In this document: in pieces, positions 6,330-15,141 of the stretch
How the letters are laid out: the number at the start of each line of letters is the position of its first letter
Position numbering within the stretch: position 1 is the stretch's first letter
Assembly: GCA_035304285.1 (NCBI GenBank)
Contig: DATGQI010000177.1
Coordinates: 1-38,989 of the forward strand
Length of the DNA stretch: 38,989 nucleotides
Origin: IDS-8 sp035304285
GTDB taxonomy: Bacteria > Pseudomonadota > Gammaproteobacteria > Steroidobacterales > Woeseiaceae
Reading direction: 5' to 3'
The notes under the pieces: generated by a model
The model's database searches: none
What the model was told of the DNA's origin: nothing
Seen by the model: the letters and a program-made list of their open reading frames with translations, nothing else
Position numbers and translations under genes: made by a program

Positions 6330-8417
6330 CTAGGCGGCTTCCACTTCCTTCATGGAGAGACGCACGCGACCCTGGCGGTCTACTTCAAGCACCTTTACCT
6401 TGACGACATCGCCTTCGGCCAGCTTGTCGCTGACTTTCTCCACACGCTCGTTGGAGATCTGCGAGATATGCACGAGGCCGTCTTTGCCCGGCAGTATGGT
6501 CACAAAAGCGCCGAAGTCCATGAGGCGCGCAACTTTGCCTTCGTAGATGCGCCCTACTTCAACATCCGCGGTGATCAGCTCGATGCGGCGGCGCGCCTCT
6601 CTGCCCGATGCCCCGTCGACAGACGCGATACGCACAGTGCCGTCGTTCTCGATGTCTATCGAGGCGCCGGTTTCTTCGGTCATAGCGCGGATGACTGCGC
6701 CGCCCTTGCCGATAACGTCGCGAATCTTTTCCGGGTCAATCTTGAAGGTGATGATGGTCGGAGCCCACTCGGACATTTGGTCACGCGGCGCGGGAATGAC
6801 GGCGTTCATCTCCGAAAGGATATGCAGGCGCGCATCCTTCGCCTGGTCCAGCGCGCGGCTCATGATCTCGCGGGTGATTCCCTGGATCTTGATGTCCATC
6901 TGCAGGGCGGTGATCCCCTCGCTGGTGCCGGCAACCTTGAAGTCCATGTCGCCCAGGTGATCCTCGTCACCGAGGATGTCCGTGAGGACGGCGAAGTTGT
7001 CGTTCTCCTTGACCAGTCCCATCGCGACACCGGCAACCGGCGCCTTCGTCGGGACCCCGGCATCCATCAGCGCCAGGCTGGTGCCGCACACGGACGCCAT
7101 GGAACTCGAGCCGTTGGATTCGGTGATTTCCGACACGACGCGGATTACATAAGGAAACTCGTCGGGCTTCGGCATGACGGCCTGGATGCCGCGGCGCGCG
7201 AGCTTGCCGTGGCCTATTTCGCGCCGCTTCGGCGAACCTACAAAGCCTGTTTCACCAACGCAGTACGGTGGGAAGTTATAGTGCAACATGAACGGCTCTT
7301 TGCGCTCGCCTTCGATCGCATCGATGATCTGCGCATCTCGTCCCGTGCCTAAGGTCGTCACCACGAGAGCTTGGGTTTCACCTCTCGTGAACAGGGCCGA
7401 CCCGTGCGCCCGCGGCAGGACGCCGACCTCGATATGAATTGGCCTCACTGTCTTCTGGTCGCGGCCGTCGATGCGAGGCTCGCCCGCTATGACGCGATTC
7501 CGTACGATTCGCTTTTCGAGCTTCGACAGGGCCGTCTTGATCTCGTCCTCGCTCCACCGGGCGTCGTCGCCGCCGGGCAATGATTCGATGGCGGCTTTCT
7601 TGGCTTCTGCAACCCTCGCCTGGCGCTCCTGCTTATCGGTAATACGGTAGGCATCGGCAAGTGCTGCTTCCGCAGCTTCGGTAACAAGAGACTCCATCTC
7701 GGAATCTGCAACCGGCGCCTGCCATTCCCACGCCGGCTTGCCAGCTTCAGCCACCAACTCATTGATGACATTGATCGCCTTCTGCATCTGCTCGTGGCCA
7801 TACATGACGGCCCCCAGCATCACGTCCTCAGGCAGGCCCTTGGCTTCCGACTCCACCATCAGTACGGCGTCCGCGGTGCCTGCAACGACCAGTTCCAGTT
7901 GTGATTCAGTGAGTGCAGCGACGCCGGGATTCAGGATGTAGTTGCCATCCCTGTACCCGACCTTGGCGGCCCCAATCGGGCCCGCGAAAGGCATACCGGA
8001 AATGGCGACTGCTGCTGAAGCGCCGAGGAGCGCCGGAATATCCGGGTCCACATCGGGATTCAGCGAGATTACCGTCGCGATGACTTGCACTTCATTGGTG
8101 AAGCCCTTGGGGAAGAGCGGCCGCAACGGCCGGTCGATCAGGCGCGACACCAGGGTCTCTTTCTCGCTCGGACGCCCTTCACGCTTGAAGAAACCGCCGG
8201 GAATCTTGCCAGCTGAGTAGGTTCGCTCCTGGTAGTTGACCGTGAGCGGAAAGAAGTCGCGGCCAGGATCTGCTGTCTTCCTGCCGACGGCGGTAACGAG
8301 AACGACAGTCTCCGCCATATCGACGAGCACTGCGCCGTCTGCCTGGCGCGCCACCGCGCCGGTTTCCATAGTTACCTGGTGTTCACCGTACTGAAACGTC
8401 TTTTTGATAGCTTTCAC
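6330..8417 (-). CDS. pnp: Polyribonucleotide nucleotidyltransferase (PNPase)
   Basis: PNPase degrades RNA from the 3' end using phosphate and is part of the RNA degradosome. The 695-residue length is typical. In order: first RNase PH domain (about 1-215), all-helical linker, second RNase PH domain (about 310-545, with GSSSMASVCGTSLALMDAG), KH domain (about 553-615, VIGKGGAVIRAMTEETGA) and S1 domain (about 622-690, GKVARLMDFGAFV). The start is GTG at 8417; non-ATG starts are also known for pnp in enterobacteria. It follows rpsO after 147 bases containing a large hairpin (8497-8532), the usual place for RNase III processing and PNPase autoregulation. It is the last gene of the operon and is followed by a terminator. 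Confidence 0.98.
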   Translation of the reverse strand: MKAIKKTFQYGEHQVTMETGAVARQADGAVLVDMAETVVLVTAVGRKTADPGRDFFPLTVNYQERTYSAGKIPGGFFKREGRPSEKETLVSRLIDRPLRPLFPKGFTNEVQVIATVISLNPDVDPDIPALLGASAAVAISGMPFAGPIGAAKVGYRDGNYILNPGVAALTESQLELVVAGTADAVLMVESEAKGLPEDVMLGAVMYGHEQMQKAINVINELVAEAGKPAWEWQAPVADSEMESLVTEAAEAALADAYRITDKQERQARVAEAKKAAIESLPGGDDARWSEDEIKTALSKLEKRIVRNRVIAGEPRIDGRDQKTVRPIHIEVGVLPRAHGSALFTRGETQALVVTTLGTGRDAQIIDAIEGERKEPFMLHYNFPPYCVGETGFVGSPKRREIGHGKLARRGIQAVMPKPDEFPYVIRVVSEITESNGSSSMASVCGTSLALMDAGVPTKAPVAGVAMGLVKENDNFAVLTDILGDEDHLGDMDFKVAGTSEGITALQMDIKIQGITREIMSRALDQAKDARLHILSEMNAVIPAPRDQMSEWAPTIITFKIDPEKIRDVIGKGGAVIRAMTEETGASIDIENDGTVRIASVDGASGREARRRIELITADVEVGRIYEGKVARLMDFGAFVTILPGKDGLVHISQISNERVEKVSDKLAEGDVVKVKVLEVDRQGRVRLSMKEVEAA

Positions 8418-8496
8418 TTGTTTACTCGGGATAGAAATAAGAATGGCGCCGAAGGTTGGCAGTACCGCGATAGCGGCTCATATAACTGCCGGGCAG

Positions 8497-8532
8497 CCGA
8501 CGACCAAGCCCGCACTCGGGCCGATCCGTCGG
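8497..8532 (-). promoter_or_regulatory. rpsO-pnp intergenic hairpin, likely RNase III processing site
   Basis: The outer stem CCGACG (8497-8502) / CGTCGG (8527-8532) encloses an inner stem GCCCG-cact-CGGGC (8508-8521). In E. coli a long hairpin at this place is cut by RNase III and lets PNPase repress its own mRNA. Position and structure fit; function here is inferred. Confidence 0.55.
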
Positions 8533-8564
8533 TTCAATCATAGCCAGTGGCGCCGCTTGTCGTG

Positions 8565-8834
8565 CTAGCGGCGGAGACCGAGCCGATCGATCAGCTCGCG
8601 GTACCGGTTCGGGTCCCGGGATTTCAGGTAGTCAAGCAACTTCCGCCGCTTGTTCACCATTTTCAAAAGACCCTGCCGGGAATGATGGTCCTTTACGTGC
8701 TGGCCAAAATGCCCGGTAAGCTCGGAGATGCGTGCAGACAGCAACGCAACCTGTACTTCAGGCGAGCCGGTATCAGCATCTCCTCGCGAATATTCCTCGA
8801 TGATGCTGCTCTTCGCTTCACTCGACAGTGACAT
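8565..8834 (-). CDS. rpsO: 30S ribosomal protein S15
   Basis: S15 binds 16S rRNA in the central domain and nucleates the platform of the small subunit. The protein has 89 residues, the exact family length. It begins MSLSSEAKSSII and contains the RNA-binding segment GHFGQHVKDHHSRQGLL and the ending YRELIDRLGLRR. The start is the ATG at 8834; a TTG two codons upstream would extend it, but GGAG lies well placed before the ATG. It lies between truB and pnp in the conserved operon. Confidence 0.98.
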   Translation of the reverse strand: MSLSSEAKSSIIEEYSRGDADTGSPEVQVALLSARISELTGHFGQHVKDHHSRQGLLKMVNKRRKLLDYLKSRDPNRYRELIDRLGLRR

Positions 8835-8884
8835 CTTCAACTACTCCACTCTTTCTCTTGACCCGGCCCTTTTGGCAGCGCGCT

Positions 8885-8913
8885 ATTCTAGCCTCAGAAC
8901 AGGTCCAGTAACA
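8885..8913 (-). promoter_or_regulatory. Possible internal promoter for rpsO-pnp
   Basis: On the minus strand a TAGAAT hexamer (8885-8890) lies about 50 bases before the rpsO start, where many proteobacteria have a separate rpsO promoter. The -35 match (TGTTAC, 17 bp away) is poor, so this is tentative. Confidence 0.3.
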
Positions 8914-8975
8914 GCCAAAAAGGCGTAAAAATCAGGGATTCCGCACGCTACGACCACGTTTGCGGCTCGTCCGTT

Positions 8976-9914
8976 TCATCTCCCTGCCCTGAAAATGCGG
9001 CGCGGTATGAGCATCCCGTCGCCGGACAGCTCCCCCACCCCCAGAAACCCGCCATCGCCTGCATATACCCGCACGTGCCCGGCTTCGCCATTCCCGCCGG
9101 CGGCGCCCACGATGATGGACTGGCCATCGTTGAAACGGCGCGCCGCATCCGGCCCGATGCGTTTCTCGGGCCATTGCTGCAGCGCCTGGTCCGCCGGCAT
9201 CAGGTGCTCGCGGAGCGCGTCCGGCCCCCCTGCTGCGATCCTTTCAGCCGAGGGCATGTCCAGCATGTCCGCTGCCGCGAATTCGCCGACTGTCTCCCGG
9301 TGGAGCGCTGCGGTGTGCGCCAGGGTGCCAGCCGCTTTCGCAAGATCCTCGACCAGCGTCCTTACGTACGTTCCCTTGGAGCAGCGAACCCGGAACACGA
9401 GCCGGCTGCCGTGGACTTCCAGGAGCTCGATTTCGTGGATGCGAATCTTGCGAGCTTCCCGCTCCACGACCTGCCCCTGCCGCGCAAGCTCGTATAGTCG
9501 CTTGCCATCCTTCTTCAGCGCCGAGTACATCGGCGGTATCTGCTCGATCTCGCCGGTGAACTGCGTGAATATCTGCTTCCAGTCGCCGGCCGAGAGTTGT
9601 GGTACTGCCTCGGTCCCTATGACGGTTCCATCCGCGTCCCCGGTATCCGTCGCCTCTCCCAAACGGGCCGTCACCCTGTAGGACTTGTCCGCCGCAAGCA
9701 AGTACGCGCAAATCTTCGTCGCCTCGCCGAAACAGAGCGGCAACATTCCGGTTGCCGCGGGATCGAGGCTCCCGGTGTGACCGGCCTTCTTCGCATTCAG
9801 CAGCCGCTTCACCTTCTGCAGCGCCTGGTTCGACGTGAGGCCGGCAGGTTTGTTCAGCAACAAGAGTCCGGTCACGGCTGCCGGGCGGCGTCGTTCGATC
9901 GTCGCCGCGGTCAT
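8976..9914 (-). CDS. truB: tRNA pseudouridine(55) synthase
   Basis: TruB makes pseudouridine 55 in the T loop of nearly all tRNAs. The 312-residue protein has the N-terminal GLLLLNKPAGLTSN block and the catalytic segment HTGSLDPAATGMLP, with D51 as the nucleophile. It also has the KSYRVTARLG and PPMYSALKKDGKRLYELAR motifs and RCSKGTYVRTL. A C-terminal PUA-like part is present from about residue 245. The ATG overlaps the rbfA stop codon by four bases (ATGA), indicating translational coupling. Confidence 0.98.
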   Translation of the reverse strand: MTAATIERRRPAAVTGLLLLNKPAGLTSNQALQKVKRLLNAKKAGHTGSLDPAATGMLPLCFGEATKICAYLLAADKSYRVTARLGEATDTGDADGTVIGTEAVPQLSAGDWKQIFTQFTGEIEQIPPMYSALKKDGKRLYELARQGQVVEREARKIRIHEIELLEVHGSRLVFRVRCSKGTYVRTLVEDLAKAAGTLAHTAALHRETVGEFAAADMLDMPSAERIAAGGPDALREHLMPADQALQQWPEKRIGPDAARRFNDGQSIIVGAAGGNGEAGHVRVYAGDGGFLGVGELSGDGMLIPRRIFRAGR

Positions 9915-10279
9915 TCCGGATCACCTTCGCCGGACTTCGTGGCGCTGTTGATCAACCTGTTCATCTCCGCACCGTGAGCGATACTGTCATCGTGCACAAA
10001 GCGAAGCTCCGGCACGTGGCGTATCTCGAGCGACTTGCCGAGCCTGCCACGGAGAAAGCCGGAGGCGCGCTGCAGCCCTTCCTGCACCGGCTGCGGATCG
10101 TCATCGGGGTTCAGGAGACTGTAGTAGACCTTTGCCACACCGAGGTCCCGCGACAGGTCCACGGCCGTCAGCGACACGGTCGCGAGGCTCGGGTCCTTGG
10201 TTTCAAAACGCAGCAGTTCGCTCAGGGTGCGCAATACCTGCGCCCCCAGCCTCTGGCTGCGTGAAAACTCGCGTGGCAT
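9911..10279 (-). CDS. rbfA: 30S ribosome-binding factor A
   Basis: RbfA is a small KH-fold factor that helps late maturation of the 16S rRNA 5' end. The 122-residue length matches the family (about 120-135). The motifs RSQRLGAQVLRTLSELL, DPSLATVSLTAVDLSRDL and VYYSLL in the KH fold are clear, as is RHVPELRFVHDDSI near the C-terminus. It lies between infB (71 bases away) and truB (4-base overlap) in the conserved order. Confidence 0.97.
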   Translation of the reverse strand: MPREFSRSQRLGAQVLRTLSELLRFETKDPSLATVSLTAVDLSRDLGVAKVYYSLLNPDDDPQPVQEGLQRASGFLRGRLGKSLEIRHVPELRFVHDDSIAHGAEMNRLINSATKSGEGDPE

Positions 10280-10350
10280 AGCTTTAATCCGCGACGGGAA
10301 GGAGCGACGAACAAGACGTGCCGTTCAAACTGTAGAGGTTGCTGCTTAGA

Positions 10351-12867
10351 CTATTCAAGGGTACGGGCAACCTCGACTCGCTCATAGCATTCGATCTGGT
10401 CGCCGACCTTGACATCATTATAGTTCTTCACGCCGATGCCGCACTCGGTACCGGCGCGAACTTCGTTGACGTCGTCCTTGAACCTTCGCAGCGATTCGAG
10501 TTCGCCCTCGTAAATGACGACATTGTCGCGAAGCACACGAATCGGGTTGGCGCGCTTCACATAGCCTTCCAGCACGATGCAACCGGCGATATTCCCCAGT
10601 TTCGGCGAAGCGAATACTTCCCTGACCTCGGCGAGACCGACGATTGTTTCCCGGATCTCCGGTCGCAGCAATCCACTGATCGCTGCTTTGACGTCGTCGA
10701 TGGCCTCATAGATGATGCTGTAGTAGCGGATATCGACGCCCGATTCCTTGATCGCCGCGCGGGCCGCATTGTCTGCCCGCACGTTGAACCCGATGATCAC
10801 TGCGTTCGATGCGGCGGCCAGGGTAGCGTCAGACTCGGTAATGCCGCCGACGCCGGAGCTGATGACCTTGACCTTGACTTCATCGTTCGAGAGCTTGGTC
10901 AACGCGTCCCGCAATGCTTCGGTGCTGCCGTGCACGTCCGACTTGATTAGCAGCGGGACCACGGCGCCTTCGGCTTCCGTCATCTGGCTAAACACGTCCT
11001 CAAGTCGCGAGGCCTGCTGTTGCGCAAGCTTCGTCTCGCGCGACTTGCTCTGGCGGAACTCGGCAACCTCACGGGCCTTGCGCTCGTTCTTGACCACCAG
11101 GAAATCGTCGCCGGCACTGGGCGTTTTCGACAAACCGAGTACGACAACCGGCGTTGACGGTCCGGCCGAGTCGATTGTCTGTTGCGTCTCGTCGAACATA
11201 TTGCGCACGCGGCCGTATTCTTCGCCCGCGATGATCATATCGCCCTGCTTTAGTGTGCCCGACTGAACCAGAAGCGTGGCAACGGCGCCGCGCCCTTTCT
11301 CCAGGCTCGATTCGATGACGATGCCCTGTGCAGGACCCTCGGCGACCGCCTTCAGGTCCATGACCTCGGCCTGTAGCAGGATAGCGTCGAGCAGCGATTC
11401 GATGCCTTCGCCGGTCTGCGCCGACACGTTGACGAAGAGTGTGTCGCCGCCCCAGTCCTCGGAGATAACCTCGCGCTGTGACAGCTCATTCTTCACGCGG
11501 TCGATGTCAGCGCCTTCCTTGTCGATTTTGTTGATCGCTACGACGATCGGCACTTGGGCCGCGCGCGCGTGCTCGATGGCCTCGATAGTCTGCGGCTTGA
11601 CGCCATCGTCGGCAGCAACGACGAGAATGACGATATCCGTCGCCTGCGCGCCACGTGCCCGCATCGCGGTGAACGCGGCGTGTCCGGGGGTATCAAGGAA
11701 AGTCACACCGCCCTTCTCCGTTTTGACGTGGTAAGCGCCAATATGCTGTGTGATCCCGCCAGCTTCTCCTGCCGCGACCTTCGTGCGACGGATGTAGTCG
11801 AGGAGCGACGTCTTGCCGTGGTCGACGTGGCCCATGATAGTAACCACCGGCGCCCGCGACACCTGCTCGCCCTCGGTCTGCGGTTCGTCGGCGAGAAGGC
11901 TTTCGTCCCTCTCTGCCCCGCTGACCTGCTTCGCGGTGTGCCCGAGTTCCTCGACGACCAGCGTCGCGGTGTCCTGGTCAATCACCTGGTTGATCGTGAC
12001 CATCGCACCCATATTGAACAGGATCTTGATGACCTCGTTCGCCTTTACGGCCATGCGCTGAGCCAGTTCAGAGACTGCGATGCTCTCCGGAATCTCGACC
12101 TCGCGCACCACCGGCGCCGTCGGCCTTTCAAAGCCGTGCTGGCCATCCGAGGTGATGGCGACGCGGCGCCTGGTCGGTTGCTTGCGCTTCCGGCGGCCGC
12201 TCTTGTCGCCGGCAACGTGCAGTTCCTTGCGGCCGTAACGCGTCTCGGGCTGCTTGCCTTTTACTTTTTCCTTCTGGCGTCGCTCGCGAGCGTCTGCCTC
12301 GGCTTTCTCGAGTCGAGCCTTCTCGTCGGCCGCCGCGGCTGCCGCCTTTTGCGCGGCCTCCCGGGCCTCGTTCTGCGCCTGCTGCTCCGCCTCGTCGTGC
12401 TTGCGCTTGCTTTCTTCCTCGAGCCGCGCCTGTTCCTCTTTCTCTGCCTTCAGCCGTTCCTGTTCGCGCTTCTCGGCATCGATCCGGTCCTGCTCTTCCT
12501 TGCGCTGGCGATCCAGCTCTTCCTGTTCCTTTTGTGCCTGCTGCTCGAGCACGTCGCGCTTTATGTAGGTACGCTGGCGGCGCACCTCGACGTTCACCGT
12601 CCGCGAGCGGCCCTGCGCGCCCGCCAGCCGCAGTTCCGACTGCGATTTACGCTTCAATGTGATTCGGCGCGGGGCACCGGTTGCACCCGATGAATCCTGC
12701 TGTCCATGGCTGCGCCGCAGGTGCGTCAGCAACTCGAGCTTCGCATCCTCGCTAATATAGTCATCCGACCCACTGACCTTGATCCCGGCTTCATCGAGCT
12801 GCGACAGCAGGCGCTCGACCGGAACCTTCAGTACATTGGCGAATTGTTCGACGGTGACGTCAGCCAT
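10351..12867 (-). CDS. infB: Translation initiation factor IF-2
   Basis: IF-2 is the GTPase that brings initiator tRNA to the 30S subunit and drives subunit joining. The 838-residue protein has the N-terminal IF2_N module (about 1-55, VTVEQFANVLKVPVERLL). A long Glu/Lys/Arg/Ala-rich helical region spans about 125-205 and a second IF2_N module lies near 255-305. The G domain begins at about 340, with the P-loop GHVDHGKTS from residue 346, DTPGHAAF, and NKID. Domains II, III and the C1/C2 tRNA-binding part complete it. The ATG at 12867 has GGAG about nine bases upstream and follows nusA by 25 bases. Confidence 0.98.
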   Translation of the reverse strand: MADVTVEQFANVLKVPVERLLSQLDEAGIKVSGSDDYISEDAKLELLTHLRRSHGQQDSSGATGAPRRITLKRKSQSELRLAGAQGRSRTVNVEVRRQRTYIKRDVLEQQAQKEQEELDRQRKEEQDRIDAEKREQERLKAEKEEQARLEEESKRKHDEAEQQAQNEAREAAQKAAAAAADEKARLEKAEADARERRQKEKVKGKQPETRYGRKELHVAGDKSGRRKRKQPTRRRVAITSDGQHGFERPTAPVVREVEIPESIAVSELAQRMAVKANEVIKILFNMGAMVTINQVIDQDTATLVVEELGHTAKQVSGAERDESLLADEPQTEGEQVSRAPVVTIMGHVDHGKTSLLDYIRRTKVAAGEAGGITQHIGAYHVKTEKGGVTFLDTPGHAAFTAMRARGAQATDIVILVVAADDGVKPQTIEAIEHARAAQVPIVVAINKIDKEGADIDRVKNELSQREVISEDWGGDTLFVNVSAQTGEGIESLLDAILLQAEVMDLKAVAEGPAQGIVIESSLEKGRGAVATLLVQSGTLKQGDMIIAGEEYGRVRNMFDETQQTIDSAGPSTPVVVLGLSKTPSAGDDFLVVKNERKAREVAEFRQSKSRETKLAQQQASRLEDVFSQMTEAEGAVVPLLIKSDVHGSTEALRDALTKLSNDEVKVKVISSGVGGITESDATLAAASNAVIIGFNVRADNAARAAIKESGVDIRYYSIIYEAIDDVKAAISGLLRPEIRETIVGLAEVREVFASPKLGNIAGCIVLEGYVKRANPIRVLRDNVVIYEGELESLRRFKDDVNEVRAGTECGIGVKNYNDVKVGDQIECYERVEVARTLE

Positions 12868-12892
12868 TCTTTAACTCCACAAATTTCATCGA

Positions 12893-14395
12893 TCAGGCTT
12901 GCTGCTCCGCTTCGAACCAATGGGCTCTTGCTTTCATGATCAGGGCGGCAGCGGCGTCCTGGTCCATCTCGTTGATGTCGAGCAGATCGTCCACTGCCAG
13001 TTCGGCGAGATCTTCGCGCGTGACCACCCCTTCGCTCGCAAGTTTGAACGCCAGCCCCTTGTCCATGCCTTCGAGGCTCAGAAGGTCTTCGGCAGGCTCG
13101 GCCTCGTCGATCTTTTCTTCCTGGACGATCGCCTGGGTCAGCAGGACATCCCGGGCGCGGTTCCGGAGCTCGTTGACGATGTCCTCATCGAACTCCTCGA
13201 TCTCGACCAGCTCCGAGGTTGGGACGTAAGCGACTTCTTCAATCGTAGAGAAGCCTTCCTGCACCAGGATCAGCGCGACTTCCTCGTCAACATCCAGGTT
13301 CCTGGTGAACAGTTCGAGCAACTCCCGCGTTTCCGACTCACTCTTTTGCTCGGCGTCGGTTTCGGTCATGACGTTCAATTCCCAGCCGGACAACTCGCTG
13401 GCCAGCCGGATGTTCTGGCCGCCGCGTCCGATGGCCTGCGACAGCTTGTCTTCCTCGACCGCGATATCCATGCTGTGCGCATCCTCGTCGACGACGATGG
13501 AGAGCACTTCGGCGGGCGACATGGCATTGACCACGAACTGCGCCGGATTCTCGTCCCACAGGATAATGTCGACCCGCTCGCCGGCAAGCTCGTTGGAAAC
13601 TGCCTGGACGCGCGAACCGCGCATGCCGACGCAAGCGCCGACCGGATCGATTCGTGGATCGTTGCTCTTGACCGCGATCTTGGCGCGCAGGCCGGGGTCA
13701 CGGGCCGCACCCAGGATTTCGATGAGGCCCTGGCCGACTTCCGGCACTTCGATCTTGAACAGCTCGACCAGGAACTTCGGCGAAGTGCGGGTCATGAAGA
13801 GCTGCGGGCCCCGGGGTTCCGAGCGGACCTCCGTCAACAGTGCCTTCATGCGATCCTGTGGCCGCGCGGGCTCACGCGGCACCATCTGGTCGCGCGGCAC
13901 GAAGCCTTCAGCGTTGCCGCCCAGGTCTATGTAAACGCCGTTGCGGTCCACCCGCTTGACCAAACCGGACAGCAACTCGCCTTCGCGCTCCTTGTATTCC
14001 TCGACGACCTGCTCGCGTTCTGCTTCGCGAACTTTCTGCACGATGACCTGCTTGGCGGTCTGGGCTGCGATGCGGCCGAATTCGACCGACTCCATCGGCA
14101 CCTCGACGTAGCCTCCAGGCGTTGCGTTTTCGTCAATTTCCAGCGCATCGATCATGCGCAGTTCGCGGTCCGGAAACTCGAGCTCTGTGGAATCGTCCGA
14201 AAACACCAGCCAGCGGCGAAACGTATCGTAGTCGCCCGACTGGCGGTCAATGGCGACGCGCACGTCAATGTCCTCGCCGTGACGCCTGCGAGTCGCGGAC
14301 GCAAGTGCGGCTTCGATGGCCTCGAATATGATTTCCTTGTCGACGCCTTTCTCGTTCGAGACGGCCTCGACCACCATCAGAATTTCTTTGCTCAT
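12893..14395 (-). CDS. nusA: Transcription termination/antitermination factor NusA
   Basis: NusA binds RNA polymerase and RNA and influences pausing, intrinsic termination and antitermination. The 500-residue protein has the full gammaproteobacterial layout: RNAP-binding N-terminal domain (1 to about 125), S1 domain (about 135-200, GLVKRVDRNGVYIDLGG), and two KH domains (GACVGMRGSRVQAVSNEL and LSQAIGRGGQNIRLASEL). Two C-terminal acidic repeats follow from about 365. The ATG at 14395 is preceded by a GAGG-type binding site. Because NusA acts at hairpins, the terminators in the leader of its own operon are natural sites of feedback; that is an inference. Confidence 0.98.
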   Translation of the reverse strand: MSKEILMVVEAVSNEKGVDKEIIFEAIEAALASATRRRHGEDIDVRVAIDRQSGDYDTFRRWLVFSDDSTELEFPDRELRMIDALEIDENATPGGYVEVPMESVEFGRIAAQTAKQVIVQKVREAEREQVVEEYKEREGELLSGLVKRVDRNGVYIDLGGNAEGFVPRDQMVPREPARPQDRMKALLTEVRSEPRGPQLFMTRTSPKFLVELFKIEVPEVGQGLIEILGAARDPGLRAKIAVKSNDPRIDPVGACVGMRGSRVQAVSNELAGERVDIILWDENPAQFVVNAMSPAEVLSIVVDEDAHSMDIAVEEDKLSQAIGRGGQNIRLASELSGWELNVMTETDAEQKSESETRELLELFTRNLDVDEEVALILVQEGFSTIEEVAYVPTSELVEIEEFDEDIVNELRNRARDVLLTQAIVQEEKIDEAEPAEDLLSLEGMDKGLAFKLASEGVVTREDLAELAVDDLLDINEMDQDAAAALIMKARAHWFEAEQQA

Positions 14396-14428
14396 TAGCC
14401 TCTTTACTCCGCTGAAATCAGCTGCCGT

Positions 14429-14878
14429 TTAAAGCGACGGCACCAGGCGTGCAGTGTCAATTGTCGCGAGCGGCAGTTCGTGCGACTGACCGTCCACTTC
14501 GATCTCGATCGTCTCCTCGTTCGCCGACAGTAATTTGCCGCGAAACTTTTTGCGTCCCTCTACGGGGAAACGCAACTGGACACGAACGTCATCCCCCAAG
14601 TAGCGCTGGTAATGCGCTGGCTTCGTCAGCTTCCGGTCAAGTCCGGGCGACGAAACTTCGAGCACGTAATGCCCCGGTACAGGATCCTCGACGTCCAGCA
14701 GCGCGCTGACCTGACGGCTGACGGTCTCGCAATCCTCGAGCCCCACGCCTTCCGGCTTGTCGATGAACACCCGAATGACGCTGTCCCGACCCGCGAGCCG
14801 CAGCTCGAGATCGGCCAGTTCATAACCCAGCCGTTCAACGGTGGGTTCCAATAGCCTGGTCAGTTCTTCACCAGTCAT
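14429..14878 (-). CDS. rimP: Ribosome maturation factor RimP
   Basis: RimP assists 30S assembly around S12 and S19. The 149-residue protein has the RimP N-terminal domain (LLEPTVERLGYELADLEL, IRVFIDKPEGVGLEDCETVSRQVSALLD, YVLEVSSPGLDRKL). It also has the C-terminal Sm-like domain (VRVQLRFPVEGRKKFRGKLL to the end). It is the first gene of the rimP-nusA-infB-rbfA-truB-rpsO-pnp operon. The start is the ATG complementary to 14876-14878, 34 bases after the second leader terminator. Confidence 0.97.
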   Translation of the reverse strand: MTGEELTRLLEPTVERLGYELADLELRLAGRDSVIRVFIDKPEGVGLEDCETVSRQVSALLDVEDPVPGHYVLEVSSPGLDRKLTKPAHYQRYLGDDVRVQLRFPVEGRKKFRGKLLSANEETIEIEVDGQSHELPLATIDTARLVPSL

Positions 14879-14911
14879 TTAACTTTCCCGCTCAACTGGC
14901 TGTACTTAAAC

Positions 14912-14935
14912 AAAAAATGGGCCTTCGGCCCATTT
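14912..14935 (-). terminator. Second leader terminator before rimP
   Basis: The minus-strand transcript forms AAATGGGCC-GAA-GGCCCATTT with a run of six T at its 3' side (plus-strand A run 14912-14917). It lies only 34 bases before the rimP start and would block the operon unless read through. Confidence 0.8.
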
Positions 14936-14980
14936 GAATTCTCGGAGATTCCTGCTACCCGAACCTGGTCTCCGGGCAAC

Positions 14981-15002
14981 AAAAAACCCCATAGCGGGGT
15001 TT
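14981..15002 (-). terminator. First leader terminator before rimP
   Basis: The minus-strand transcript forms AAACCCC-gctat-GGGGTTT, with six T at the 3' side (plus-strand A run 14981-14986). It ends a possible 104-nt transcript from the promoter at 15091-15119. Confidence 0.8.
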
Positions 15003-15084
15003 CACTGGCTACCAAGGGTCTGGTAGTGGGGCAGGAATTTCGCATGAATCATGCGGAATACTGGCCTGAACCCCTGCTCGCAAT
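14981..15084 (-). ncRNA. Structured leader RNA of the rimP-nusA operon, or a small RNA
   Basis: Between the promoter and the first terminator lies about 100 nt with two further perfect hairpins: CGCATG-att-CATGCG (15055-15041) and CTACCA-gaccct-TGGTAG (15026-15009). No tRNA can be folded from it, although many gammaproteobacteria have a tRNA gene at this place. No open frame with a ribosome binding site is seen. It may work as an attenuator leader or accumulate as a small RNA. Confidence 0.5.
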
Positions 15085-15090
15085 CGCGGG

Positions 15091-15119
15091 ATTATAGGGA
15101 AACACCTGCGGGGGCGCAA
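15091..15119 (-). promoter_or_regulatory. Sigma-70 promoter of the rimP-nusA-infB operon
   Basis: On the minus strand TTGCGC (15119-15114) and a perfect TATAAT (15096-15091) are separated by exactly 17 bases. Transcription would start near 15084, about 206 bases before rimP. Confidence 0.8.
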
Positions 15120-15141
15120 TGCCCGGTCCGCGCCCCGGCTC

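Noticed and set aside
11554..12693. A 379-codon plus-strand frame opposite infB
   Set aside because: It is antisense to infB. The long hydrophobic stretch comes from reading the Glu/Lys/Arg-rich region of IF-2 backwards.
12899..14398. A 499-codon open frame on the plus strand opposite nusA
   Set aside because: It is the mirror of a strongly conserved gene in high-GC DNA. Its translation is rich in Leu, Asp and His with no family resemblance, while nusA on the other strand has all of its domains.
15003..15090. A tRNA gene upstream of rimP, as in many gammaproteobacteria
   Set aside because: The transcribed stretch has hairpins but no T loop of the GGTTCRANNCC type and no acceptor stem with the correct spacing.
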